From assembly GCF_018917935.1 (NCBI RefSeq), contig NZ_JAHLPN010000015.1, positions 1 to 64,000 of the forward strand: DNA of 64,000 nt. Direction: 5' to 3'. The notes beneath the pieces were generated by a model, which did no database searches, was not told the DNA's origin, and worked only from the letters and a program-made list of their open reading frames with translations. The DNA comes from Kineothrix sp. MSJ-39. GTDB lineage: Bacteria > Bacillota > Clostridia > Lachnospirales > Lachnospiraceae. Positions 1 through 13,400 of the stretch are shown piece by piece. Every line of letters begins with the position of its first letter. Positions within the stretch are counted from its first letter, which is position 1. A program made the translations under genes and the position numbers.

Positions 1-94
1 CGCATAGTATAATTACTATTGGTATTGTTATTTAGTAGCATAATTAATTATACCAAAAAATCGCTCAGACCTCACGGTCCGGGCGATTTTTCTG
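1..94. other. AT-rich flank at window edge
   Basis: No gene is visible. The first ~54 bases are AT-rich with no recognisable coding potential. The remainder is the terminator listed separately. Confidence 0.5.
55..91 (-). terminator. Rho-independent terminator after orphan rhs fragment
   Basis: A 16-base arm at 56-71 pairs with 76-91 around a TCAC loop, with two mismatches. Its ends are A and T runs, so it can end minus-strand transcription just after the orphan Rhs fragment at 95-691. Confidence 0.75.
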
Positions 95-691
95 TCAGGG
101 GAGTTTTTTTACAGCCCCTGTATTACCTTCTGCGGTATACCAAAGGAAGTTGATCACGTCTGCCGGATCAAATATGAAGCCCAGCCAGTCAAGAAGTTCG
201 TGTCCTGCACGGCTGAAGTAATCCTGTGCGCAGAGTCCGAATGGATCTATAAGGTTTACCGGATTTCCCTGTACATAGCTGTATTTGTTCAGAGACTGGC
301 TGTCTGTGATGCTGCCATCTATGATGTCTCTGTTGATAAAGCGTTTGATCTGCGGATTATAGTAACGGGCTCTCATGTAATACAGTCCATTTGCACCTGT
401 TTCTACGCCATATCTTCCATTATACAGGAAGCGGAGGTTTTCTGATCGTATGACTGCAGTCTTGTCCCCTACGGGATCTCCGTCCGCATCATAAATACCG
501 GTAAGTTCACCGTAGGTTCCGTAAGCGATCCTATAGACAAGGTCGCCATCTGCATCTGTGATCGCTGTTGTACTGCCGATATGGTTGTAATGGTAGTACC
601 GCTTTTCTGTATCACTGCCTTTGGCTTCTTTTCTGCTGTCGCTGATGAGACCGTTTCCGTATGTGTAGGTTATGGTTGCGGTTTTATACAA
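95..691 (-). pseudogene. Orphan Rhs core fragment (displaced C-terminal cassette)
   Basis: This 198-codon frame repeats the Rhs core of the giant protein at 1426-14376: the Y-Y-H-Y-N-H-I-G-S start, the R-A-R-Y-Y-N-P motif, and the N-P-V-N-L-I-D-P-F-G-L end. Similarity begins just inside the frame and stops at the residues A-E-G-N-T. After that only G-A-V-K-K-L-P and a stop remain. The frame opens with TTG and has no credible ribosome site, so it is probably not translated alone. Rhs loci commonly carry such displaced tips, which can recombine through the shared core. Here the tip has been lost or reduced to seven residues. It lies downstream of the immunity gene and of the inverted-repeat element at 796-1008. 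Confidence 0.85.
121..684. repeat. Rhs core direct repeat, copy A
   Basis: About 564 bp match 2022-2585 at a constant offset of 1901 bases with no gap seen, and only scattered substitutions. It marks the recombinable part of the Rhs core. Confidence 0.85.
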
Positions 692-795
692 TTCTGCTTT
701 TTATAATACATTTCTGTACTATCAGAAGTAGAAAGCATCTATATATGAGGCTAAGCAACATAACGACATATGAACTGATATAGCACTTATATAGA

Positions 796-1008
796 AAAAT
801 AAAGCCCATCCTTGTTCAGGTAACAGCCGCCAAGTAGCTCTAGGTGTTTTGATTCAGTTTTTGTAAACTCACGCAACCGGTGCACATTCGCCATCCGGGC
901 TCAGGTGCACCTTGTCCGTACTTCCTTGTACGGACATTGCTGTTACCCATACAAAACACTAAGAGCTTCTAGGGCGGCTGTTGATTCACAAGGCTGGATC
1001 TTTATTTT
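796..1008. repeat. 213-bp long inverted-repeat element with branched tip
   Basis: Nested arms pair across the element. A/T-rich ends 796-816 pair with 988-1008 (imperfect). 822-831 pairs with 973-982 (10 of 10). 836-851 pairs with 952-967 (15 of 16). Inside are three small hairpins: 856-860/865-869, 879-885/905-911 and 914-921/928-935. No open reading frame is present. It fills most of the gap between the putative immunity gene and the orphan Rhs fragment. It could be a MITE-like element, a structured RNA, or an elaborate terminator; the minus-strand 3' end carries a T run. Confidence 0.8.
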
Positions 1009-1044
1009 AATATACAATAAATAGTACCATATATTAATAAATAT

Positions 1045-1416
1045 TTATTCTGTCTCTATTTCATAAGACTTGGCAAGTATCCAACCAAACATGCCATATG
1101 AAGAATATATTTTTATATATTTATACTCATTCGTTTTTAAAAATTCCATTAATTCCTTCTCAGTTTTATAATTAATAGGCCAACAATAGCCCTTCATTTT
1201 TATTAATTCTTCTTTATTCTCTCTAAAAAAGACTTCTATTTCACATTCTTGAATATCATATATTATATTGTAATTAATAATACATTTAAATGAATGAGTT
1301 AATACTTCCGAAAACTTAAGTTTACCCTGTTTCTTTCTATCATTATTATATGTTTGAATAACAATATATCCTTCCTCTAAATTCACATTGTATGCTACTA
1401 TACAATCGTCATGCAT
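1045..1416 (-). CDS. Putative immunity protein for the Rhs tip toxin
   Basis: This 123-residue protein has no signal peptide and no membrane segment. It is small, acidic and rich in I, Y, K, E and N, and its DNA is visibly more AT-rich than the surroundings. It starts 9 bases after the stop of the giant rhs gene. A small AT-rich gene directly behind an Rhs tip is the usual place of the cognate immunity protein, which binds and neutralises the tip in the producing cell. I do not recognise its family from sequence. Function is inferred from position, size and composition. The ribosome site is the GGAGGA just before the ATG, overlapping the end region of rhs, so coupled translation is likely. 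Confidence 0.7.
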   Translation of the reverse strand: MHDDCIVAYNVNLEEGYIVIQTYNNDRKKQGKLKFSEVLTHSFKCIINYNIIYDIQECEIEVFFRENKEELIKMKGYCWPINYKTEKELMEFLKTNEYKYIKIYSSYGMFGWILAKSYEIETE

Positions 1417-1425
1417 TTTTTCCTC

Positions 1426-4400
1426 CTACTGTCTTGGTGGTTTCAGGGTCCAATCCCACATATGGATATGAGGGAATTCATGGGTTCCATCATCCGTATG
1501 ATTAAAATCAATATCCATTTGAGCCCTTCCATCCTCACCATAATATCTTCTTTGTTTAACACTTCCATCAGGATTTAGCAAATCAGCAGATGAATTGGGC
1601 ACTTCACTCGTTGCCGGCAAACTCGATGCCTCCGAATCAGATACTATTCTATGATTATTTAATGGTTGCCCATTGTTTATTGCATTATCTATACTAGATT
1701 TAGTGCTACTCTTTATCCCCTTCTCCGTAGCTTCCTTAGCTGTTTTCTCTGCAGTTTCCTTCGCCGTTTTCTCTGTAGCTTTCTCTGCTGCTTCCTTAGC
1801 TGCCTTTTCTGCACCTTTTTCGGCGGCTTCTTTTCCGGCTTCTTTCGCCAGTTTTTTCTTCGCAGCCTTCTTTGCTGCTTTCTCTGTGGCATTCTTGGCG
1901 GCTTTTTCGGTTGCTTTCTGGGCAGCTTTCTTTCCGGCTTTTATGGCTTGCTTGGTTCCCTTGGCTATGAAGCTTCCTGCCGCCGGTACGATGGCTACTG
2001 CGGTGGCTGCTGCCATCGCTGTATTTCCTTCGGCAGTATACCAGAGGAAGTTGATCACATCCGCCGGATCAAATATGAAACCCAGCCAGTCAAGAAGTTC
2101 ATGTCCTGCACGGCTGAAGTAATCTTGCGCGCAGAGTCCGAATGGATCTATGAGATTTACCGGATTTCCCTGTACATAGCTGTATTTGTTCAGAGACTGG
2201 CTGTCTGTGATGCTGCCGTCTATGATGTCTCTGTTGATAAAGCGTTTGATCTGCGGGTTATAGTAACGGGCTCTCATGTAATACAGTCCGTTTGCACCTG
2301 TCTCTACGCCGTATCTTCCATTATACAGGAAGCGAAGGTTTTCTGATCGTATGACTGCAGTCTTGTCCCCTACGGGATCTCCATCCGCATCATAAATACC
2401 GGTAAGCTCGCCATAGGTTCCGTAAGCGATCCTATAGACAAGGTCGCCATCTGCATCTGTGATCGCAGTTGTACTGCCGATATGGTTGTAATGGTAGTAC
2501 CGCTTTTCTGTATCACTGCCTTTGGTTTCTTTTTTGCTGTCGCTGATGAGACCATTTCCGTATGTATAGGTTATGGTTGCGGTTTCCTTGTAGGTCAGCA
2601 GATGTTTTTCACTGATCGTTTCGGTCAGGAGCTGGCTGTATGTCGTTTCCTTATCCGTCACAAAGGTATGACGGATATTGGCTGTCTCTTCTGTCAGTCT
2701 GGTATTTTCTGCATCATAGGTATAGGCTGTGACTGTTCCGTCTGCAGCTTTTGTCTCTATAAGACGGTTTCTGCAGTCGTAGGTGTAATCTCCCATCTCG
2801 CCGTTAAGGGGGCCGTGAAGCATATTTCCACGTTCGTCATAGGTCACCTTTTCCCCATTGTAAGTAGCAAGCCTGTTGTCCTTGTCATAGGTCATGACTG
2901 CATGATCGGTATCTGCTGTATCTGCTGTTCCATCGATCTTTATGATATTGCCTGCGCCGTCATAGGTGTAGGTGTAGCTGCTCCGGATCGTTCCATCCGC
3001 ATTTTTGTCCGTCTGTGCACTCAGACGGTCTGCTTTATCATAAGAATAGCTCTCTTCCGTTCCGTCTGCACGCTTGAGTCCCGTGCATCTGCCCTTTTTA
3101 TCATATGTATAAGTATTTACACTGCCGTCCGGCTCTGTCACGGTAAGCAGATCACCGCACTTGTCATAGCTGTAACGGACGATCTCACCACCCGGATAGG
3201 TCAGGCTGATACGGTTTCCAAGCTCATCATAGCTGTAACTTACCGTCTTTCCGTTTGCATCCGTAACGGACGTGACACGGTTTAAGGCATCAAAACTTCT
3301 TTTGATCGTTGTTGTCCTGCCATTCTGCTGCTCCGTTACCTTTGTGATGTTACTGTTTGCATCATAAGTATAAGTGATCCTGCCAAGTGCATCCACTTTG
3401 GTAAGAATCCTGCCAAGTGCGTCATAGGTATAATCCGTCTTGGCATCTGCGGTTTTCTCACTTGCCAGAAGCCCCTGTGCATTGTAAGTATACTCTGTCT
3501 GTGTATCCGCTGCAGTTCTTACCCGGCTGATCCTGCCTGCACCGTCATATTGATAGGCTGTTTCATTTCCCAGAGGATCTGTCACCGATGCGATCTGCCT
3601 GTTCCGGTTGTATGCAATGCTGCTGATCCCCTGTAACGGATCTTTGCTCTCTTTCAGCATACCATCCTGCGTATAGGTATACAAGTACTCTGTTTCCCGT
3701 CCGCTGCCACAGGCTGTCCTGTGACGGATCAGATTATCCTGTGCATCATAGGTATAAGCTTCTTTTCCTGCTGCATCACTTGTCCCTGTCAGTCTGTTCA
3801 GGGCGTCATAGGTATATTCTGTAACATTTCCCATGCAGTCCGTTTTACTGATACAATCTCCGTAATCATCATATCTGTAGACCGTCCTGCTGCCTTCTGC
3901 ATCTGTTGTGGTCAGGATATTTCCCGCTGCATCATAAGTATAATGGTTTGTGATCTTTCCTGCTTTGGTCAGTACAGACTGCTCTGTCATTCTGCCCGTC
4001 ATATCATAAGTCATTTCCGTGACTGTGCCCATCGCATCTGTCCGTTTTATGCAGTTGCCGACCGCATCATAGGCATAGCTTTCACTATTGCCTCTGGCAT
4101 CTGTCTGCCTGATCAATCTGCCATGGATATCATATGCATAAGTGATTCTGTTACCAAGGGCATCTGTCTGTTCGGTCAGATTTCCAGCCTTGTCATAAAC
4201 ATAGCTTTCGGTATTTCCGTCCTGATCAGTCACCGTACTTAACAGTCCGTCATTGGTATAAGTATACTGCAAAACTGTTCCGTCCGGATTTTGTTTTTTC
4301 AACATTTTCCCATATGTATCATTTGTATAGAAGGTTGTCAGACCATTTTCTGTTATGGAGGTAACATATCCATTTTTATCATACGTATAGACGGTATTAG

Positions 4401-7400
4401 CACTGACTGCATCGGATACTGACAAAAGCTGCCCCGCCGCATCATAGCTGCTCAGTTCTTTTTGTCCCGCTCTGTCTGTTTCTGTTACATTTCCTTCTGT
4501 ATCATAGGCATATGTCGTTATAATGCCTGCTGCATCTGTTTTTTGGATCAGTCTGCCTGCCGCATCGTACTTGTAATGGATCTCCCTGTCATTTGTTTTC
4601 TCAGTTAGCAGCCTGCCTTCTGCATCATAGGTATATTCGGTCCGGATTCCTCTTGCATCTGTCTGCGAAAGCACCCGTCCCATCTGATCATATACACAGG
4701 CGGAAGTATTCCCGAGCGCATCCGTTGTCTTAATGAGATTTCCATATTGATCATAAGCGTATTTTGTACAGTTACCCAGTCTGTCTGTTACACTGGTCCT
4801 GTTTCCGTATGTATCATAGGTATAAGACTCTGTTCCAAGCCCTTCCGTTTCCATGCTGCGCAGTGTTCCATCCGGATTATATGTATAATGACGCACTTCT
4901 GAAAGGGCTGAGATATATTCGCTGATCCTGCCCTTTTCATCATAACGGTAGGTTCCGGCTGTTCCTTCCCCGGATGCAATATTGACCGGATTGCCATCTG
5001 TATCATAGCTGATCTGTGTCTGTTGTCCTGTCGCAGTTTCCTGCTTCGTCAGGTTTCCGTCTGCATCATAGGTATACGCTGTGGATTTTCCATCCGGCTC
5101 TATTTTCTTTACCAGCCTCCCTTTTTCATACACATATGAAGTTTCTGCCCCATCTTCGTCCGTTTCAGACAGAATAAGTTCAAAAAGATCGTAATAATAG
5201 ATTCTGGCTGCTCCATCTCTTTTTTGGATTTCCGTCCTGCCTACGCGGGAAGTAGGTTCTGTGTAAGTAAGCTCTGCATATCTGTCATCGCCCGCCTCTT
5301 TCTGCCGGATCACTCTGCCTGCTTCATCATAGCTGTTTTCCACCAGAACAGTTCCCAATGAGCTGATTACAGTCAACATATGTCCTTTTTCATCATAGGT
5401 ATAAGTCGTCAGATTTCCTTCTTCATTCCGGTAACCGGTAAGGCAGTCAGTTTCATCGTATGCAAAGCTTACGCTTCTTCCATAAGAGTCTCCGGCATTT
5501 ACCAGCCTGCCATTTGTGTCATAGGAAAGTGTCACCGTTTCATCTGTTGTCCGGTTATGGATCGTAAGTGCTTCCTCGGTTCTTTCATAACTGATCTCCT
5601 GCCCATTCGTATCTTCTCTTTTATATAACACACCTTCTTTATCAAAATACCATTTATTTTCCTCGGAATCTGTCAGCAGATAGCTGCCATCTTTATCCTT
5701 CACGATCTGTACATGCGGATCGGCTTCCGATATATATTTTCCCGGATATGCATGATTCGGTAGACGTATAAGGGCTTCTGGCTGGCTTTCTTCTTCCTGC
5801 ACTGCCATGTTGCTTTCCAGTTCTTCCGCCGCCATATAGGAAGCCCTTTCGAAGAACTCTTCTTTCGGATCCTGGGTATGCAGTACAATTTTTCCCTGTT
5901 TCTCGGAGATATAGTACTCATAGCTGTGACGGAAGCCTCTGCCTGCCTCTCCGATCTCATCAACCTTCAGGGAATCATAAGACAGATCTAAAAGACTGTC
6001 TCCCGCACTGTTTGTAAAGGCATGGATTTCCTGTGTGAACGCGCCTGTTGCCACATTGACCGGATCCCCGTAATAAATACTTCCATCCTCATTTACATAC
6101 ATCTTATGATTGGCAGACATATTTTGGATCGGAGCAATGATAAATGTAACACCCAGATTTTCACCTTTTAATATCTCTGCCTTTGTTTCTACCAGCTCCA
6201 GATAATGTTTTTCATCACTTGGTGCTATTCCCAGTTGCAGCATTCCGGTAACGCTTTGTCCGGGGCGTAAGATACCCACATCCAATATATCCTGCTCTCT
6301 GACCCGTGGAACAGCCGTACTCTCTGTTCCCTCTGCAATGACATACTGCTGTGCTCCTTCTTCCGCAGATCCAAATGTTGTCTTCACATTATAAAAATCA
6401 TGGTCAGATCTGTTCTGCAGTGAAAAATAAATATAGGATTCTTCGTCATAAAAAACAGCACTGTCCGGCTGTACGATCATATACAGTCCTTCTCCCGCAC
6501 TGACAGTTACATCCTGTTTTGCAACAAATTCCCGGTGGATCGGTACATGGAACGGCTCCATACTGGCACTGAAATCCGCCCGGATCTCATAGCTCCCGTT
6601 TTTATCTCCTTTTACGATCCAGCTTGCCAGTGCACATTCCTGTCCCTCTATGTCTCCAAACTCTTTTGTCATTGTCTGCCCGGATTTTGTTGCTGCAAGT
6701 GAGAGTCCCTCCGGCAGAGAAAGGGTTGCGGAGGACTGTGATAATGTGAATCCACTGTCCGCCTGATTGATAACTGCGAGCTGTACATTATACATATCCT
6801 TTAACCAGGAAACGGTCTGCTGCGTATTTACATAGATCAGTGCCTGCGGTTTGGGATCCTCATTTTCCTTTTCAGGTTCTTTGCAGATGATCTGAATGCT
6901 GCCTCCGTTGCCTTCTGCTGTATAGGTACGGAAACCTCCGCCTCCTGCACTGCTTCCTTTCTTTAATGTGCCTGCTGACATACCGCTGAATACAACCGGT
7001 ATAGGGCGTTCTTCATACCCCAGTGTTACGGAGAATGTATAGGTATGCAGGTTTTCCGGATCTGACAGATCCACACCTGCCTCTATGATCTCCTCAAGCG
7101 TCATCCGATGGAAAGTCAGGTTTCCTGTTACCACTTCTCCGGAAGGGAGGCATATCTTCTTTTGCAAAATTTCACCCTTGCTGATCGTGATCTGCTCTTG
7201 TTTCGGCAGATATCCTTCTGTAAAAGCAGAAAGTTCATAAGTCCCCGGCTCCAGTACAAGCTCTGCCACACCATTCTGATCCGTTTTTGCGTGCAAAGCT
7301 CCCTGTTCACTTCCATCCGCGCTGATATACAGATCCGCACAGGCAAGCGGACTCCCATCCGATCCCATCACAGATAACTGTAATTGTCCGTTCTGCTCCG

Positions 7401-10400
7401 CGTCCTTTACTTCTATTGTGCCATAGGTACTGTTTTTATTCCCTGCCTGATCCGCAACTGTCAGCGTTACTGTATAGGTTCCGGCTTTTTTATAAGTATG
7501 AACAGGCTTGCTTCCTGTCTGCTTTGCACTTTCATCTCCGAAATCCCATGTATAGGATTTGATCCTGACATTATCCGTTGAACCCGTTCCATCCAGATGT
7601 GATGCAACTCCGGTCAGTCCTGTCATGTTCTGCGGCAAAACAGCTACCGGTGCAATGGTATCAATACTGCTGGCATGGTTGTATTCTGTGCTGCTTTCGT
7701 TGTAATTTCCGTTTTCGTCATAGCTTCTGACTTTGTAATAATAAACCTTTCCCGGTTTTGCAGTTGTATCCTCATAGCTGCCTTCCGTTGTGCTCTTTAC
7801 ACAGGCAAATTCTTTTTCGCCATATTCTTTTCTGTAAATCTCATACAGTTCCGTACCCGTATCCGCTGTTCCATACTGCAGATCTATCCGGAAGCTTCCG
7901 GGCTTTGTCGTAAGCTTCGGTTTCTGAGGCGGAGTCAGATCAAAGGTATAGTTTTTCGTAAATGCCTCACTGTAATTTCCTGCTTCATCTATCGCGATCG
8001 CTTTGATCTCATATATGATATTTTCTGATAATTCTTCTGTCTGCATGGCTGCAGTTTTATACTGCTGTCTTCCGGATGCAGGGAGCTCGGCAAATACGAT
8101 CCAGTCTTTTTCACTGTCTGCTTCTCTGTAGGAAAGCTGTATCTGAGACAATCCGGCATTATCCGCTGCCAATACAGTGATAACAGGATCTATGCCAAGT
8201 ATTTCTGTATCAGCAGGCCCGATTCCGTATACAACGGGCTGCTCTTTATCCTGCTCAGCCACAGCAGTGATCTCTTCCGAACATACGCCTTCATTTCCTG
8301 CCTGATCGACCGCAGATACCTTGTAGGTATAGCTGTTGCCAGGTTTTACATCCGTATCATAAGCATTCAGAACCGCAGCTTCTCTTATCCTGCTCCAGGA
8401 ACTGCCATTCTTTTTATAAACTCTGTACGCCTGAATGTCTGTTTCTCCTGATTCTTCCCATGTCAGTCCGATACAGCCGTCCGTATCCGTAACACGTACT
8501 TTTTTTACCTGCTGCGGCGGTGTATGATCGATCGTATATACGATCTCCACCTGCTTTTCTTCCTCTGTCAGGGCATTATGATAGCCTGCTGCATCATATA
8601 CCTCAAATCGAACGCCAATCTCTCCTTCCTGCATTTTTTTCGTATCCCATAAATAACTGAAGCATTTCCTGCTTTCCATCTCGTCTGCCCTGACTTCTGC
8701 CAGCACAGTATACTCTTGTCCATCTGTCGTATAGGAAAATACTGCCTTGTCAAGTGCTGCATTATCTTCTGCCTGAATTTCCAACCGGATCTGTTTGCCA
8801 TAAGACCCTTTTACGGGACCGATCCTCTTTATAACAGGGCTGACCGTATCCTGCACTGTAGTCAGTGTGATCTCATCCGATTCTTCCCCTCTGTTTCCAA
8901 GATCATCATATCCGACCACACGGAAAGTATACTCTGTCTGTGGCTGCAGATTTTTACAGTCATATCCAAGACTGTCTGTTATTTCCGCCTCCTTCTCCCA
9001 GAATATGCTGCCATCCTTTTCTGTCTTTCTTTCTACCAGGAAATATGCAAAATCTGTTTCCGTAACATCTTCCCAACGCAGGCGTATCACAGATGCCAGT
9101 GTATCACATTTAGCCATCTTGATTTTGGCAATACCTGTATTATCAATTTCATACCGTCTCTGGAACAGATTCTGGCTTACATTTCCCGCACAGTCCTGTG
9201 CTTCTGCTTTTACATAATATTGCCCATCCGGATAATCCGTCGTATCCAGAAGACAAGTGGCTTTATTTTCCTCTGCCTGTACTTTTGCCAGCTCTGTCCA
9301 TGGATTCTCACTGTCTTTTCTGATGTAGAAAACAAAGCAGTCTATCTTTCTGTTATCATACCCTTCCGCACTGATCTGCAGCTTACCGTTTACTCTGCCC
9401 GGATCCGGTGACAAAGCCGTCATCTTCGGCGCAATCGTATCTTCCGTTACCTGCAGTGCCTGGGTACAATCACCGGGCTTGCTTTTCCGTCCGTAAGCAT
9501 CTATCGCAGACATCTGATATTGATATCTGTGTCCGGCTGTTACTGTTCTGTCCATATAGGTACGGCACATAGGATCCTCTATCGTTTCTAATGCATCATA
9601 ATCGCCTGCGTCCGTACTCCTGTAAACAATATATCCGGCGATATCCGCACTGTCAGAGAAATCCCAGGTCAGAAGGATCACATCTTCTTTTAACTGCGCC
9701 TCTACCTGTTTCGGTGGATTCGGTATTGTACGATCGATCGTACAGATAACTTCCTCTTCTGCCTGATTGCCATCTCTGTCCGTCAGCACTGCTTTGATCC
9801 TGATCTCTTTATTCCCTGTTCCGGCAAATTCCGGTAGTTTCCATGTCATAGCTGCCTGCAGGTAGTTTCCTGCATAATATTCCTGCTGAACCGGCTCCGT
9901 GTTTATTTTCTGCCAGTTTTCCTCAGTTACTTCCGTCCAGTAAAAATCCACATAATTTCCATAACTGTTACCTGCATTTTCAAAGACTGCACGCAATGTT
10001 GTTTCTTCTCCTGCAACAGATGTCTGATCTGCAGGTTCCAGTTCTGTAATTTGAGGCATCTTCACAAAAGCTTCCCGTACCTGACTTTCTTCCGATTCAT
10101 TTCCTGCCAGATCAAAAGCTTTTACGGTATAACGGTATAACACATATTCCTGCAGTCCTTTTTCCAGATCCTTTCCATAATCGGTATACTGCGGCTTATC
10201 TGTCTCTGCGATCTTTTTTCCATCCCTATATACCAAATAACCCGCAACTCCCACATTGTCCTTTGCGCCACTAAATGCCAATGTAATAGAAGATCCTGTT
10301 TTTGTATGTACCCACACATCAGTCGGCGGAGTCGGTGGTGTCAGATCTGTTGCAACATATATTTCTATCGGCTCTGTCTGTGCAGCATTTCCAAATGTAT

Positions 10401-13400
10401 CCTCTACCCGAATATAGTAAACATATGTACTCTGCTGAAGTACAGACGTATCGATAAATTGATAGCTTTCCTTTCCATTGCTCTTGATAGAGCCGACTTT
10501 GTGATATGCTTCCTTCCTATCATTTCCACTGACCGCTTTTCTGTAAACATGATATACTGCGCAGTCTTCATCTGCACTTTTGTTCCATGCGAGTGTGATC
10601 TTTGCATCTTTCTCACTTCCCGTCAGCTCCGGTAATGCCGGTGGTGTTCTGTCAAGATGCAGTGTAAGCTCCCGCTGCACTGCATTATTATCCTGATCAC
10701 ACAATGTTACTCTCACAGGAATATTCTTATCTTCTGTAAGATTTTCTGTATTCCAGGAAATACTGATAGTTTCACCAGTATTTTTACACGCATAAACGTT
10801 TTGGGAACCAATATAATTCCACTTATCCGTTTTCTGATCATAATAGCTACAAATAACAGACTGCATTCCTGCAAGCATATTCCCACTAACCGTGACCGCT
10901 ATTTTTGTATTTTTTTCTCCTATCGTAGTTCCGTTTCCAGGTACAACATTCAGAATCATAGGTTGTACCAAATTAGAAACTACCGGAATACTTTTTTCTG
11001 CCTCATTATCCGATGTATCATATGCCGCGATTTCATAAACATATGCTTTATCCCGATCTGCAGTTCTATCTATATAAGATGTATAACGAGTTATCGCCAA
11101 TAATTCACCATCTCTGTATATTCGATAGCCACTGACAGAAACATTATCACTCGATTTGCTCCATCTTAATCTGATCGCGCTGGCAGTGTTTTCGCCTGTA
11201 AAAGCTTCTACTTTCGTCGGTCTTTCTGTATCAGCTACTGTTTCAGTCGTAAAGACTTCCGAATAATCGCTTGTATTCCACAGCTTGTCTTCTGCATAAA
11301 TCCGGTATGTCTTTTTCTGCTGCGGTTTTAAGTTACTGAATGTAACCTCTGTCTTCTTATTATAGATATTCTCTACAGTAACAAATTGTCCATTTTCTCG
11401 CATTTCCTGTACAATATATCTATTCAGATCCTCCTCTGCCTGCCCATCCCAGCGCAGCGTAATTGAGGTACAAGTGACATCTGCACGCAGATTTTCAGGA
11501 ACTGCCGGCGGTGTATTATCAAAGGTTGTCATTGCCTGTGCTGCTTCACTTTTATTGCCTGCTTCATCTATTGCGTATACTTTTATCAAATATGTATGAT
11601 CTGCGTATTTTGTCGTGTCTATATCTATATCTGCATAGTTAAATTCATTTTGTTTCGTGTAGATTGTCGTATGTTGCACGGAAAATTCACATTTTCCCGT
11701 ATCTGTATTCCAGCCTTCGAGAATAAACTGCTTCACAGCTCTGTTATCTGTTGCTCTTACATTTACTGCACACATTTCATTGACTCTGTCTGATATATAA
11801 AAACCGGTCACAACCGGAGCCTCTGTATCCGGATGTATATAAATATACTTTGTTACAGCCATCTCACTTTCATTTCCAAACCGGTCTCTGGCAATTATCC
11901 CATAGCTGTATGTCTTATTATCTTCCACAGTTCCATCTATATATCCTGTAGCAGTCAGGTATTTCAGATAATGATATTCCTTCTCATCCTCTGCTTTTCG
12001 ATATAGCTCGTAGCTGATATTCTCTTCCTCGCTCTTATTCCAATTCAGACAGACGCTTTTTTCTCCCTCTTCTGCTGTTATAACAGGCTTTTCTGGCGCT
12101 GTTCTGTCCAGATGTATGGTTCTCTTTTCTGTTGTCGTACAGTCATCTTCATCTGTAACCGCAAAATATATTATAAGATCTTGATCAGTCTCTATATCAG
12201 ACAGATCAATAGCTATTCCTTCCTTTTTGTACAACTGCCGCCTTGTACGATACTCTTTCCAGTCAGAGATTCTCCCTGCATAAACATTCTTTCTTTTACC
12301 CGTATCCGGATGTATATAGTATATGTTAACGCTGCCACATTCAATTCCCGGCTGCTTCTTTACCGTTACACCTGCATCAATTCTTTTTCCTGCGATGGTA
12401 CCCTCTCCGGGCTCAATGAAAGTAAAAGCCGGTATTTCCGCCTTTGTCTCAACCGGATCACTTTGTCCGGTCGATTCCAGTCCGGCAGCGTCTACTGCTG
12501 TTACAGTATAAACTGCTGTTTCCTGCGCTTCTTCATCAGATATATCAGCATAGCAATACTTCGTCTCCTGTAGCAAGCTGCCATTGCGATATATTCTGTA
12601 AGCAGTTACCCCTTTATTATCGCTTGCTTCTTTCCATACAATCCGGAACGATTTTCCTGTGATCCTGTTTACTGTCAGTCCTTCAACAATGCTGGGGGGT
12701 TCAATATCTATCATATCGTCCTGCAGATTTGCAATGGAACAGTCCGTTCCCAGTTCCGCTATCACGCTATCATTTCCACACAGCCGTACAATATGCTTCC
12801 CTACACTTCTAAATCCGCTTTTCAGATATGATCTTCCATAAAGATTCAGTATTCCATCACTTTTCTCTCCGGAGTACTTGACAGCATATGTGAATTCACC
12901 ATATACGGTAAAGCTGTCATCCTCACATTGCATGATCAGTCCATAATTATATTTTTCCCCCTCTGCTGTAAAATTCCCCTGTATCTCCGCTTTGCAATGC
13001 AGGCAGGAAAAGCTGCCGTCTTCTATGCTGAAATTACCACTTACACTGAGATTTCCTGTCATGGTTGTATCATCCTGTACATACAGATCCCCCTCTACAG
13101 TCAGACTGCCGCTTCCTGTATCTATGACTGTATTCCGGCAATTCAGCTTTCCACGTATAATCATAGCGTGTCCATCCAGTATAAGCTTCTTCCCATTTAG
13201 GCTAAAATCTTCTGTCAACACAACATCTTCTGTCAGACGAAGCGTATTTCCTTCATATACTATACTTCCTATCTGATCCCCGCTGACTGTTGCCCCACTG
13301 ACTGTTGGCTTTTCAGACTCTTCCCAATCCTTAGTATTGTTTTTATTTTCTGCCATTCTTCTTAAGATCACATTTTCGCCGGCTGCAATCATGCAGCTGT

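Noticed and set aside
796-1008. Integron attC site or IS605-type end
   Set aside because: The ends lack the RYYYAAC/GTTRRRY core sites, the tip has three branches rather than a simple hairpin, and no integrase or TnpA/TnpB gene is present.
1666-2346. Plus-strand frames rich in F, S, C and A opposite the Rhs C terminus
   Set aside because: They are mirror frames of the Lys/Ala/Glu-rich linker; no ribosome site and no plausible protein composition.
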